Origin: Costus lasius
Lineage: Eukaryota; Streptophyta; Magnoliopsida; Zingiberales; Costaceae
Assembly (NCBI GenBank): GCA_027563935.2
Contig: CM050454.1
Location: forward strand, 1,038,501 to 1,102,500
Length of the DNA stretch: 64,000 nt
Direction: 5' to 3'
Part shown: piece by piece, positions 47,532 to 59,208 of the stretch
Layout: every line of letters begins with the position of its first letter
Position numbering within the stretch: the first letter of the stretch is position 1
The notes under the pieces: generated by a model
What the model saw: the letters and a program-made list of their open reading frames with translations, nothing else
What the model was told of the DNA's origin: nothing
Databases searched by the model: none
Position numbers and translations under genes: made by a program

Positions 47532-47929
47532 TTCTGGATGACGGCGCCACCGACCGGATCGGAGTCGCCCTCCTCAACAACCCAGATCAGGTCGCCACCG
47601 ACCGGATCGTCTCCTTTAAGACGGCCATATGGTTCTGGATGACGCCGCAGGGGGCGAAGCCGTCGTGCCACAACGTGATCACAGGCCAGTGGTCGCCGTC
47701 CGCCGCCGACCGAGCGGCGGGGCGGCTCCCGGGATTCGGCCTCCTCACCAACATCATCAACGGCGGGGTCGAGTGCGGAAAGGGCTCCAACAACCAGGTC
47801 GCCGACCGGATCGGCTTCTACAAGCGGTACTGCGATCTGTTCGGCATCGGCTACGGCAACAACCTCGACTGCTACAGCCAGACGCCGTACAGCGGCTGGG
47901 GATTGGCCTCGCCGGCTCCTTCCCTTTGA
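47530..47929 (+). pseudogene. Class I chitinase 3' fragment, chimeric, F2
   Basis: Last-exon sequence with an open frame to [11 protein letters not shown]. Its 5' edge has the same (TA)n junction as the F1 fragment, while internal sites (LDCYSQ) and the 3' flank (ATGTTAAGACGAATCATGAA) match the full-length F1 gene. It therefore looks like the product of an exchange between the two 3' exons that removed the gene between them. There is no signal peptide, hevein domain or catalytic site. Confidence 0.8.
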
Positions 47930-48579
47930 TATGATAGTAAGTAAGAATAACGCTTTGGGAAACCTAGCGAGCTCATAGAATAAAATGAAAATAAAGTTCG
48001 AGAATTTGGTCGAGCGTATTCGACCTCAAAATGTTAAGACGAATCATGAATAAAAATTCTATGCAAACCTCCTATGCTTGTTTGGAAGTAATCCGCAGGT
48101 GTCCAATGTGTGCATTCATCGTACCTTCACCAAATTACACTTTTGATCATGCTATGGACAAATTTGACTTGCTAAATGATATGAATAAAAACTAAACCTC
48201 AGTCAGGTTTACATCTCATTCATCCATCTTTTTAAAATTATGCATCTTAAAAGATCATAGTTTTCAGAATAAGTAATTGACGAAAATAAATCTCAATTTT
48301 AAAATTTTATTATTATTTTTAACATAAATAATTAAAATAAAAAAAGTCATATTTAATTTTAAATTTTTGTTATTAATAATTATGGTCCTTAGCAGTTGAC
48401 TAACTGACCTAAGCTTAAAAAGGTGTTAACTAAGGACCACGAAGCCACATTCTCTACATTGCCATCAAGCAACCATCACTATTTCATTAAATTTGTGGGT
48501 CACCAAATCACAATTCCCACAAAGAGGAAAGAACGTGGATAGCAATAAATGTGATCCAAACTAACATAGCTGAGAGTAG
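47930..48579. other. Chitinase downstream DNA, F2
   Basis: AATAAA hexamers follow the fragment. The region holds the empty target site of the F1 MITE (48140-48148). No gene is seen. Confidence 0.5.
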
Positions 48580-48839
48580 CACACTTTATAAAAAAAAAAA
48601 ACTCTTCTAAGTGTGGCCTGTTAAAATAAAGCTCCGTAGTACTATAGTAAACAAGTTATATACAAGAGATTCTACTTTATTCTAAGACATGGCTTTAACT
48701 CAGTTAAGCGAAATTTCGCTTATCCAAATTTCTACTTTCCAATAGGAGTAGTATCCAAATTAAATTATATGTTATCCAAATTTCTACGGTGGACAAGGCA
48801 AAACAAAAGGATAGCGAAGGTCTCATAGTGAAAAGTTAC

Positions 48840-49560
48840 AAGACACCTTGCCTTTGGGGGACAGGACTAAGGGATATCAAGACTTTAAATTCTACTTTCC
48901 TGATGTGACATATTTGGAACGTGCTATTGAGAAGGCCTCCCTTTGGGTTAGATGAATGCACAAAAACTTCTTAAGGACGGATTCACTTTGGACACTCCAG
49001 CCCCCTCATCGAGCATCTTGGTGCTTAAAAGATATACTCGGCCTCAGGTAATCTTGTAAGGCAATGATCTCATTCCGAATTGCTAATGGTCAGTCTATCA
49101 AACTATGGTTGGACCCATGGCTTCACTCCCAAATATTGTGTAACTTACTTCAGGAGTTCCATTTTGAGATTCCACTTGGTAGGAATGCATGGCAGGTATG
49201 CATGGCTTAGCTCTTTGATTATCAATGGAGAATGGAGGATCCCTGCACCCCGCGCATCAGCTCTGAACTAAGTTTTTAGATCAATCTATGATATCCCTAT
49301 TGATCAATCTCTCAATGAAGATAAACTTTATTGGAGCCCCTCTCAGTCTGGAATATTCTCTATCTCTTCGGTGTATGCAGGTTTAATCCATACGACCTCT
49401 GTACCATGGCATAATATGGTTTGGTTTCAGGAAAGGATCCCTAAGTTCTCTTTTATTGCATGGCTCTTATGTATAAGATATCTTACTACTTGTGACAGAT
49501 TAGAAAAGTGGGGTATTGATCGCATAGTCTTTAGTGCTTATTTAGACTTTACTTTTCTTA
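48840..49560 (+). pseudogene. L1-type LINE relic, reverse transcriptase C-terminal end
   Basis: Broken frames read like the 3' part of plant LINE ORF2: MISFRIANGQSIKLWLDPWL (about 49068-49127), then the zinc-binding RVT segment with DKLYWSPSQSGIFSISS and IPKFSFIAWLLCIRYLTT (about 49322-49495). Several stops and no 5' part mean it is dead. It lies in D2 between the F2 end and the DUF7796-like gene. Confidence 0.65.
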
Positions 49561-49599
49561 CACAAAGTCAGAGGAATGAGAAGGCACTTTTATCAATCC

Positions 49600-50305
49600 C
49601 TCCCTCCTAATAAACCAAGATCAAGTCAACTTTTTTTTTTCTAATATCAAGTCAACTTCACTCATTCAAAGTTTCACAACAAAACTAATCTACGTCTAAG
49701 TTTGGAATTTTCTTTTGTGATTGGTGAGAAGCGCATGTCAAATTGCGTGACTCTGTAGCCGTTATCATTCTTCTTCCTTCTATAGATGACCACAAATACA
49801 GAGTATTCCTTTATGGAGTGCAGAAGCAGGCGAACGAACAGAGGTTATAAATCAGGCAGGAGAAAACATGGTGCTCAGACAAAAAACAATTTCTAAAAAA
49901 GAATTTATTCTATTTACCAAAACAGGATATGTTTTATTTCTGCCAATCAAATAATTTATATATTGCAAATATTGAATATCAGAATCTGGTGGACTCATGC
50001 CAGCTTTAATCCAGGCAGTACAAAGTAGGAACCCCACGAAAAGAAAGCCTACTAATCCCTTCAAAACTCCGCCACCCTTCGAACGACAACCTACCAAACC
50101 TTTAATCATAGATGAAGACTAATCAAACGAAATTATGTGTAATTACTAGATCAAATTATCTTTCTAATTCAACAAAATTGTATAACAAATCAAGATCGAA
50201 CACGTTTTTGAAGAAGAACGAACAAATCGTGAAAAGCCATTTACCTATTCGTCAATTCAACTACTTAGAAAGTTGAAAAAATTGGGTATTGTTGTTACCT
50301 ACCCG
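49600..50305. other. Region downstream of the DUF7796-like gene
   Basis: The only notable reading is a minus-strand ORF at 50109-49852 (85 codons) with a hydrophobic segment (VLKGLVGFLFVGFLLCTAW). I do not recognise it and see no reason to call it a gene. The proximal part should include the DUF7796-like 3'UTR. Confidence 0.4.
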
Positions 50306-51833
50306 TTAGGCCGTCAGGCCCAACCTACACATCTCCGCAGCCGGCGGCGCCTCCCACCTTGACGCCTTCTTGCTCATCCTCTCGAACTCGGCCGCGCACG
50401 CGGCCACGTCTAGGGCCGCCACGCCTCTCCGCGCCGCCGCCAGATCGGGCCCCGCAACCGCGTCGAATGACTCCTCCCACCCCTCCGCCCACGGGCCGCT
50501 CGCGTCGCACACCTCCATGGTGCCGTTGCGCCACTCCGTCCAACTCCACCCGGGGTCCAGAGCCGCCCCCACGGCGGCCGCGCACTCCCCTGTGCACGCC
50601 GGCTTACACGGCCGGCACTTCGCCCCGCTCAGGGGCCCGCGGCTCCCCATCGCGGCCACCGGCACGTCGAACCTCCCCGGCGGGAAATCGTACGAGCGGT
50701 CGCTCACCACGCAGAACGGGACGCTCACCTCCGCCCACCGCACGCCTGATGCTACCAGCTGGGCCCGGAAAGCGGATTCCGAGTTTAGTTGTCGGAATCC
50801 GGCGGCGTCGAGGAGGGGGAGGAGGGAGAGGCGGGAGAGCGCCACTTCGGAGGTGTTGCGGTCCCCGATGCCGAGGCGGTCGTTGAGGCCGCCGAAGCGG
50901 GAGCCCGCGGGCACTACGTAGGTGCCCCGCCGGAAGACCGCCTTAGCTTCGAGCGGAGCGGACCAATAACCGTCGACGCGCGTCCGCATGATCCAGTCGT
51001 ACGTAAAGTTACCCTCGTCTTCGTGCGACCTGATCATCCGCAGACAGCCTTCCACGAGGTTGAAGTACTGGAGCAGACCCTGCACTCCATCGATTTCCAA
51101 TTAATTTCATCATCAAAATTCTAGAAAAAAATCTGAAAAAAAATTCAATTAATACCACTTACTACCTAACATTTAATTTCATTATATTTAGCAATAATTA
51201 GAAATTGATTTGTGTGAGTCAAACCGACGCCATCATGTAAAACGTAACACTTCCTGTTTATCGTGCAAGCAATGATGAAGAGGGGCAAGGCAAGTCCACC
51301 TGGATTCCGTTGGGTGAGTTGGTTGCAGTGAGCACCCTCTCCTGGGCCTCGGTCGTGGGCATCGGCTTCTGCGGCACGATCCGCACGGCGGTGATCCTTG
51401 GCGCGGCGCCGAGCAGCGATAGCTTGAAGGAGTCCGCGTCGAGGGGGCTGTGGAGGAAGAGCTCCGCGTCGGGGAACGCCTCGAGCAAATTCCGCAAGAT
51501 GGAAGGTCCAGTGAGCTCGAACCTTCGCGCGCCGCCGACGAGGCAGATCGCCGTCCGGCCGCGAACGGGGCCCTCTCGCTCCGCCTCCTGCCTTCCTCGC
51601 GATATCGCCGTCTCTTTCGACGCCTCGGATGCGGCGGAGGAAGAGCGGAGCGAGTCGCCGGAGACGAAGGCGGTGAGGGAAACTGCCGGCGGATGATCGG
51701 AGCAGGATAGGACGACGAGGGCGGCGAGGAGGAGGAGAGGGGCGAGGAGGACCGATGCAGGTCGCCGATTCGCCCACTTGGAGAGGCCGCCGGCGGAAGA
51801 ATGGTGGCGGTGGGCTTCACCACAGTTTCCCAT
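50306..51833 (-). CDS. DUF7796-like type II membrane protein (D2 copy)
   Basis: Two exons, 51833-51300 and 51079-50306, joined in phase 0 across a 220 bp intron, give 435 aa. Residues about 27-43 ([13 protein letters not shown] core) form one N-terminal membrane anchor, as in Golgi type II proteins. The lumenal part contains [20 protein letters not shown], a glycosyltransferase-like start; [33 protein letters not shown]; and a Cys cluster ([12 protein letters not shown]). There are three possible N-glycosylation sites (NFT, NTS, NGT). It resembles plant proteins annotated DUF7796 (I recall Arabidopsis At4g12700/At2g04280), whose substrate and reaction are unknown to me. A glycosyltransferase role is inference. 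The first exon is very GC-rich. It stands head-to-head with the DUF760 pseudogene. The D1 copy is destroyed, so this is the only intact one. Confidence 0.8.
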
Positions 51834-52330
51834 TTGCTGGAAACGGGAGCCGCCGTCGATTCCCCGGAGGGTTTCGTTTATTGACGAGGAAATTAATGAA
51901 TGGGAGACGAAAAACAAAGGCGGTCTAAATGAAGGTGGCGGAGGCGCATACGTTACGTTTATGGTAATTATAACGAATTACTTATGAGAATATTATTAAT
52001 TTACCGTTTTATTAATGATGAGACCACTATAACAGTAGGGGCATATCCATCATTTACAAAGCTAAAAAGAAGTTGATAATTATTTTTTTTCCAAGGCAAT
52101 CAAGAACAAATTTCATAAACGAGAGAAATATATATCGGTGTTATCCACTCAATGTCAACAAGGATTTACCTTTGTGTTTTACATTTAAATCAAATACTCT
52201 TTTATTTCTCCGATATATAGCATTATAGCCCCTCTTGACATTAGGTTTTATTTTTATCCAAATATAATATTCTTCTCTGCCTTGGGTAATGTTTGTGTCC
52301 AAATATTTGATATATTTGATATTCTTCGCC
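51834..52330. other. Intergenic DNA upstream of the DUF7796-like gene
   Basis: AT-rich, homologous to about 22366-22980 in D1; presumably holds the promoter. No other gene. Confidence 0.45.
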
Positions 52331-52867
52331 GCTTTAAAATCTCGTCGGAAATCACGGGAGAAGACAAACACTGTAAAGTAGGGAAATTTCACTCTATTGT
52401 GCACAAATCAAGCAACAAAAACCCTCATCCTCGCTTTCCCTCATCGACGGCACACTCGCCGTTGACGATACAGTCACTCGAACCCCTTCTTCGCCCCCTG
52501 ACGGCATCAGAGCCCCCGCTCTGGAAAGGACGACGGTGCCCTCGCCGTCATCGGTGGTAGCACTCCCCAGCACTCGCACCACGATCTCTGTCGCACCTCG
52601 TCGAACTTTATAGCCGCTCTGCGTGGACCACGTCCGCCGCGCTCCACGCTCCATGCTGCCGAGTCTCCCGCGTTGCCCATGTCGTCGCTAAACTCCTGCG
52701 TTGCCCGTCCACCTGGAACCTCGGAGCCGTTCGTCCCACCTCATCCTTGTCGCACGTCTGCGCAAAGCTCGCATGAAGATGATAACGAAGACCGAGTCCG
52801 CTGCATTGTCCAAATCAAGAAACACCTCCGTTGACCGAAGACTTCTGCTCTGGTAACGAAGGCCTTA
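52330..52867 (-). mobile_element. LTR fragment related to families 1 and 2
   Basis: Motifs GGCATCAGAGCCC, GCTCTGGAAAGGACGACGG and CCCTCGCCGTCATCGG match the family 1 LTR (compare 9985-10060), and GGGAAATTTCACTCT matches the family 2 LTR (near 21140). No second LTR or interior is present. Its right edge is the left end of the Harbinger element. Confidence 0.6.
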
Positions 52868-53382
52868 GGGCCTGTTTGGGGTGGTTGGAGCTTCTGGCTG
52901 GTGGCTGGTTTGAGTAGAGCTGGTCTGAGTAGAGCTGGTCTGAAAAACTGAGGCTGTTTGGGTGCATTAGCTGGTCTGATAAGCAATTGTGAGCTGCTGT
53001 GCTGTGCTGTTCAGTTCTATTAAGAAAATTTTTTTTAAGTTATTTGTAAAATTTGAAATTACTTTACACAACAATAAATAATTTTTAGACTATTATATAA
53101 CTAAATATAATTTAAAGTGGACAAATTAAAAAAAAATTGCAAGAGTTTCCCCTATATTTTAAGTGCAAAACCCTGCATACATAATATATAAAATAATATC
53201 CAACCATGACAAGAAAAAATTATCCAAAATTCATCACAAATACTTGTAATCACACATAACAAACCATCTAAATATCACAACATAGTAGAATTAAGTCCAC
53301 ATAACAAACCATCCAAATATCACAACATCTAACGAGTACAAAGTAACCACATTCATATAATAGCAATACAATAAAATATTTG

Positions 53383-54787
53383 CTACACATGTGAATTCAT
53401 TAAACTTAATGCAATCTGATTTCGAAGGTGATCTATCTCCGTAGACACATGTTGATCTTCAGCATCCTCTTCATCTACCTCATAATCATATGTTGGGATA
53501 AGATCTGGATTAGCATCAAATTCTTGAAAAATGTCATCAGTGTTTGTTCTTTCCCTAATAAAATTATGGATGGCCATTGTTGCAATTACAATTTTGACTT
53601 GTGTCTCAAATGCATATGAAGGCATGTCACGTAATATGTTCCACCTCTTCTTCCATACTCCAAAACATCGTTCAATACAACTTCTAAGAGATGAATGAGA
53701 TTTATTAAATACTTCTTTAAGTCCTTGTGGTGGATGTCCTTGTTGGTATTCTTGAAGATGATATCTCACCCCTCTATAAGGTCCAAGAAACCCACTCGTT
53801 TGTGAGTATCCAGCATCAACTAAGTAATACTTTCCTACAAATATTACGAAAAAGTTCAATTAGTACTTATTTGTGATGAAGGGTTGTAAATTTGAAAGTT
53901 TATACTAGAACGTGTATAAATGAAAATAAATTTATACCTACTGGGGTTTTTGGAAAGTTTAAATTTATCGCTTTTGAAAGAACTCGGGCATCATGTGCAG
54001 AACCTTCATATCCAGCGAGTACGTATATGAATCTCATATCAAATGTGCATACAACTAAGATATTTTGAGTTGGACGACCTTTTCTTCCGATAAATTGAAC
54101 TTGATCACTAAGAGGTACGACTGCATCTATATGTGTTCCATCTATAGCTCCAATGCAATTCTATGAAAATATAACAAAATTTTAGAATAGAATACATACT
54201 ATAAGCTATCATATTATTTTAATCAAAAGACTTACTTTGAAATGAGGGTAATCACGAGTATCATGTAATATTTGTGGTGAAATATCTCGAAACTCTCTAT
54301 CTGTGGGTTGTATCAAGACCTTGGCATACTTGCATACTGATTTCAACACCTCATGAAAGATCTGACTTATTGTTTCACCAGAATGTTGAAATCTTTCTTG
54401 CGTATGTCTGTTAGATGCACCTTGTGCTAATACAAAAATAAAAAGACCCACTTTTTCAAGAATTGTTAGATTGTTTGAGGATTTTAGACCATATGAGTTC
54501 TTCAAAATAGTACATAATTGTTTGAAATCATGTTTATCCATTCGCATCATTCGCCTACATCTTTCAATGTTCCCTTCCATTAACTCTCTCATCCATCTCA
54601 TTCCTGTATGCTCAGACATCATACAAGGTGACTTATCTACATATTTTGAATAATACTCCTGTGCAATAATACTATTATAATGAACCAGCATCAAAGTGTC
54701 ATGCATTGTATTTTTAATATACTCTTCTGCATCAATCTCCTGTGTAGCATCACTGTCACGTATATGATCAGCCATATCTAGGAACAA
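53383..54787 (-). CDS. PIF/Harbinger transposase (DDE superfamily)
   Basis: Cuts and rejoins the element's terminal inverted repeats, working with the Myb-like partner. Three exons, 54787-54236, 54160-53938 and 53834-53383, give 408 aa; a second ATG at 54775 would give 404. The catalytic residues are present: Asp in NCIGAIDGTHID at the start of exon 2, Asp in YYLVDAGYSQTSGFLGPY in exon 3, and Glu in SLRSCIERCFGVWKKRW. The N-terminal helix-turn-helix-like part includes FQHSGETISQIFHEVLKSV. The reading frame is unbroken across all exons, so it may still be functional. Confidence 0.85.
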
Positions 54788-55043
54788 AAAATTATGGACA
54801 TTGTTAAGAATTTAAGTACACAAGCATCCAACACATATTACAAGTAGAGTAGAATAGATAGTAATAAAAATTAAGGACAAACATTCAACAGAGTAGAATT
54901 TAAGGACAAACATCCAACAGAGTAGAATTTAAGTACATATGCATCCAAAGAATGTGCTCAACACATAAGCATCCAACACATATTACAAGTAGAGTAGAAT
55001 TCAAAAGAACACAAGTCTAGTTACCAACATATATAGATGCAGC

Positions 55044-55977
55044 CTATGGAATGAAATGTCCTGTGGAACATTGCATATATGTCAACCATCCCATCCTTTG
55101 ATCAACTGTCTTCAGATTTTTCCACACTGCTCTATTTCGTTGATCCCTGAATAAAGCACGCGCGAAAAAATATATCTCAAAAGTACCATCTACACTAGGA
55201 AGAGTCAATACATCCTCCAGTATCTCGTCCAGAGTACACCCAGGAGCATCTGCTAGCCGACCTTCAATATTCTTTCTTTGTTGAATAAAATCTCTCATTT
55301 CAATCATATTATCCCTCATCAGTGATGCACCTACATTCTTCCTTTTTCCCCGTTGACTACCACTACTTGGTCGAGAGGTTGTAGCAACATGCACTGATTC
55401 ATTAGTATCAGACATGGGCACATCACTTTCTTCATTTACACCCAAGTCTGCAGCAGATTCTTCATGCTCTTCTGGTGTAAATGTATACTCACCGGTTGCT
55501 ATTGTATCTCCAAACATCGTATCCAACTTAGTTTCAATGTCAGGATGAATACCTTTTTTTCGAAATTTTGCATAATCTTTATTCACCTACATTTACATTG
55601 GATTAAAAATTGATTTGATTACATTTGATAAAATATTAATAATAACCTAAGTACATACCGCAATCTTACTCGCCCACCAATCTGGAGTCGCATCTACTGT
55701 TTCGAATCTTGAGTCCCATCCTAGTCCAGTCTCTTTCCCCTTTAACTCTTTCCACAACTTCCAGTCTGATTTCAATTGATCCCATTTGTTTTTTTAATAC
55801 TTTTCGATCATATGGTAGCCCACTAATTTGTTGGAAGTTTTCAACAACAAACTTCCATCCATTCGGGTTGAAATGAGATCCAGGACGCATGTTTTTATCA
55901 ATAGCAGCAATACAAACATCACAAAAATTTTGTGTTGTTTGTATATTCCAAACTGCTTTACCACCTTTAGTTGACAT
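55044..55977 (-). pseudogene. Harbinger Myb/SANT-like ORF with a one-base frameshift
   Basis: Exon 1 is 55977-55659 and exon 2 is 55586-55044. Exon 1 carries a trihelix-like Myb/SANT domain (WNIQTTQNFCDVCIAAIDKN, then GWKFVVENFQQISGLPYD). A run of seven A on the coding strand (T-run at 55789-55795) puts the rest of exon 1 out of frame; with one base fewer, exon 1 would be 318 nt and meet exon 2 in phase. This is either a true single-base break or a sequencing slip in a homopolymer. Exon 2 (181 codons with stop) is otherwise open. The protein normally recruits transposase to the ends. Confidence 0.75.
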
Positions 55978-57112
55978 TTGAATCTTGAACATAGACCAAA
56001 AGAGTACAATTTAATGAGAAAGGGATGTGGACTAAAACATATTCAATATTATCAAACTTAGCTACTAGAAACATTAGCAAATGAGTTTATGGATTCACGT
56101 ATATCTCTATAAAAGATTTAAATACTTTCAGGAAGAATCATATTCCTTGAATTTGTCAGTGACGTGCACTCTATTGTTCTAATCTTTGCTTGTTCATTGA
56201 TTCTTACAGATTAAACAATGTGATGTTGCATTATTAGGAAGAAGGATGAGAGTCAACAAAGTGATTTCAAGGATGCAGTTGATGTTGCATTACTGAACAT
56301 AGAAATTCCTACTGCCCCATTGTTTAATCTGTGCTAGAGCAAGGAGTGGCGAGCTTGAAAAGTACAAAATCCTAGAAATTCTTAGAAATTCCTAGAGCAA
56401 GGAGTGGCAAGCAAAAAATGGATACTGAACATAGAAATTCCTAGAACACAGGATTACAAATTAAGGTTAGCTTGAAAAGTACCAAATGTGCTAGATGCGA
56501 ACGACGACGGAGTGGCAAGGAGTGGCGAGCAGCGTTAGAAGGCAAGATGCGATCGACGACGGAGCGGCAAGGAGTGGCGGGCAGCGTTAAAAGCAAGATG
56601 GGATCGACGACGAGGCTGGCACTGGATGCGATCTGAGCTCTGGCGGCTGGATCTGAAAGGGCTTCACGCGTCAGAATGCCGGCGAGAGGTCGAGGAGTGG
56701 CGATCGGCGAGAGGCGAAGCGGCGAGGAGACGATGAGAGGCGGATCGGCGAAGAGGCGAGTAGTTAGCCAAAATCTCAAAAAACGAAGGGGAAAAATGAT
56801 TTCCAGAGGCGTACGCTGAAGACTGCTAGGCTACGGCGACGGCCGGAGGCGGCGAAGATCAGAGGCGGCGACAGTGGCGAAGCTCTGGATGAAATCTTGC
56901 GAAGAGAGGGGGATTCGCGTGATAGCAGCGGCTGCCGTTACTGTTGCCAGGCAGTCGCTTTCAATTCCAAAAAGCTGCCTCATGCTTGCTTCCTAGGAAC
57001 AGTAAAGCTTCTCAGTTGCCGACTGAGAAGCTGGCCGCCAAACGCAGTGCTTCGGGCTTTTGGTTGCCCGCAAACGCCAAAAGCCACCCAAACGCGGCCG
57101 CCAAACGGGGAC

Positions 57113-57240
57113 TAAGATAAATATATGTCTATTAATAAATTTTATATACACTATATATACTACTACTTAGTCGGTAGTTGTATTATTAAGTAGTAGTATA
57201 TATAGTGTATATAAAATTTATTAATAGATAAATATATGGA
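57113..57240. repeat. Inverted duplication at the right edge of the Harbinger element
   Basis: Arms of about 52 bp (motif CTATTAATAAATTTTATATA on the left, TATATAAAATTTATTAATAG on the right) surround a 15-20 bp spacer. D1 has only the right arm (about 23440-23490), so the left arm is an inverted extra copy. Confidence 0.8.
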
Positions 57241-57812
57241 ATATATCTAAAATTATAGTTTATATAAATTTTCTATTAATAATAATTAAAAATATTACTA
57301 AGAGAAAAACTAAATTTTTAGTTAATTATAATTATAATATTTTAAAAATATTATAAGTCACACCATTAAATTTCTTTAAAATAACTAAAATATTTATTAA
57401 AAATATTACAACAGAAAAATTCTAATGCTAAATTTTTATTAATAGTAATTAAAAATATTAAAATATTTTAAATGGTACCAACATTATACATATTTTATTA
57501 AAGTTTAGCCATTTTTCAATAAGTGGTGTACAATCCTTATATATGTTATCCTTTTACTAGTTAATGGAATATTTAAGAGAGATATTCCAAAATATTGTTG
57601 CCTAAATATTAAACAAAAAATATTTATTTAAATATTAAATAAAATTGTTTATTTAATCAGTTCATAAGATTTTCTATTTTTTTTAAAAAAAAAAATTCCA
57701 GTGACAGGCTAAAAGCGAGCAGTGAAGAGGAAAAATAAATAAGATAGCGCGGGGAGCGATTCGGTTTCATTTTTATGGCCTTGGGAGAGGGACGGAGAAA
57801 AAGATCATCTTG
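57241..57812. other. D2 intergenic DNA before the DUF760 pseudogene
   Basis: AT-rich and homologous to about 23490-23983 in D1, including the pre-ATG segment. No gene. Confidence 0.5.
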
Positions 57813-59208
57813 ATGTCTTCCCTCGCCGCATCCAAGCTTCTCGCGTTCTCCTCTCCTTATTCCCCCCTTTTCTCCTCCTCCCGCCTGCGTTCTGCTTTTG
57901 TTCCGCGGTCCACCTCTTTACCCTTTCAGAGGCGAAGTTGCCGCTTGTTCCTAGTCCGATACCCGCGACTCCAGCCCTCTTGACGGCAATTCGGTAATCG
58001 AATCGTGTTACACGACGAAATCTTCAAGCTATCTCGTTCTTAAAATCGACTTCTTTACTCTCTTCAAGCCCAAATTTGTTGTTCTTCGTGTACAGTTGAG
58101 CTCGTTGTGCTTGATGGAAATGGGTTAGAAGAAGCAAGAATCGTCGGTGGAAAAAGTGGTCTTCTTTGGTGCAGATTAATTAAATTGATTCTTCGTCCTT
58201 GTTGCATGACAAATGTCATGGACTAGTGGGTAACTTTGTATTTGCCTTTTTGTATGATAATGTGAGGATGTAAGAAAATCGTAGTTCATCAAGTGCCTAA
58301 AGGAGTAAACAGTAGCGGTTCTTATTTTTTAGTTCTTCTAGTTTTATTCACCTGCAACTAGGGGTGAGCATTCGGGTTCGGTTATTTCGATTTTTACTGA
58401 TTACCAAAAATTTCGGTAAATTTGGTTCGGTAAAAAAAATATTTGGTTTCGGTTTCAGTAATAAATTTTATAAAATTCGATTTTCGGTTTCGGTTTCGGT
58501 TTCGGTTTTTATAATTTCGGTTTGGTAAAAACTCAATTTACCGATATATATATATTAATATATAAAAAATATATATAATATATAATATATATTAAAAAAT
58601 ATATTATATTATATTATATTTTAATTTTATTATAGTATAATTAGTTATTAAAAGTCTAAAATCTATTACCTAATAGCTAATCACTTAATTATCAATCATA
58701 TAAGTAATTAAATACTTAATAATTTAATTTTTTAATAATTTACTGAATTTATCGAAATTTTCGGTAAATTCGGTTTTTAGGAAATTCGGTTCGATTTCGG
58801 TTTTTAATTTTTCGGTAAATCGATTTCGATTTTTACCGAATGCGCACCTCTACCTGCAACTGGTTAGTCTCCACTAAGTCGCTTCTTTAATCATCCGTCA
58901 TGTGTGTTAAAGTAAACAATATAACCGCTTCTAATTTCTGCACTTTCTTCATCAGTGTTGGGTGTTTTTTTCCCTTTTTTTTCACTTTGTTATTGTTTGT
59001 ATGAGTTTGATATTCTTCTTGGTATTCGAATAAAGATTATCATCTTGGAACTAACACGGTAGATATTACAAATGTTAAATTGAAATAATAACTAATATTG
59101 ATTTTAAATTTATTCAGCCCAAGAGCAGGAGGGACATTCTTTTGGAATATGTCAAAACTGTGCAAGCCAGAGTTTATGAAGCTATTTATGGAAAGAGCAC
59201 CAAAGCAA
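57813..59208 (+). pseudogene. DUF760 gene, exons 1-2 only (D2 copy)
   Basis: Exon 1 (57813-57993) has lost 14 bp around 57950 relative to D1, and exon 2 (59118-59208) has one extra A in the CAAGCCAGAG stretch; both shift the frame. Intron 1 holds a hAT MITE (58359-58852) and lacks about 480 bp present in D1. Homology to D1 stops at about 59400 inside intron 2, so exons 3-7 are missing. Start codon and transit-peptide-like N terminus are still visible. Confidence 0.9.
58359..58852. mobile_element. hAT MITE in the DUF760 pseudogene intron
   Basis: A 494 bp element with ends TAGGGGTGAGCATTCGG and, read inversely, TAGAGGTGCGCATTCGG. Perfect 8 bp target repeats CCTGCAAC flank it (58351-58358, 58853-58860). 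D1 has the unoccupied site (CCTGTAAC, about 24532). The inside repeats TTTCGGTTT/TTCGGTAAAT motifs and has no ORF. Confidence 0.9.

Larger units (their letters stand above)
38344..48579. repeat. F-block segmental duplication, copy 2 (F2)
   Basis: A direct-orientation copy of F1. It keeps one interrupted hAT-like unit instead of an array, a complete LTR miniature element, the F-box gene and one chitinase 3' fragment. It lacks the full-length chitinase (about 2.3 kb) and the MULE-type MITE. Homology with F1 ends at 48579. Confidence 0.9.
52868..57112 (-). mobile_element. Nearly complete PIF/Harbinger DNA transposon
   Basis: A 4.2 kb element with ends GGGCCTGTTTGG and CCAAACGGGGAC, next to TTA on the left and TAA on the right; the 3 bp fits the family preference but the two copies are not direct repeats. 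It carries the two expected genes on the minus strand: a Myb/SANT-type DNA-binding protein (55977-55044) and a DDE transposase (54787-53383). The GC-rich 5' side of the element is 56440-56950. It inserted beside an older LTR fragment in the D2 intergenic region and is absent from D1. Confidence 0.85.

Noticed and set aside
49852..50109. Small membrane protein gene on the minus strand
   Set aside because: A single hydrophobic stretch in an otherwise AT-rich ORF, no family recognised and no splice or promoter support.
52865..57115. Clean 3 bp target-site duplication of the Harbinger element
   Set aside because: The flanks are TTA on the left and TAA on the right, inverse rather than direct copies, so the target repeat cannot be claimed.
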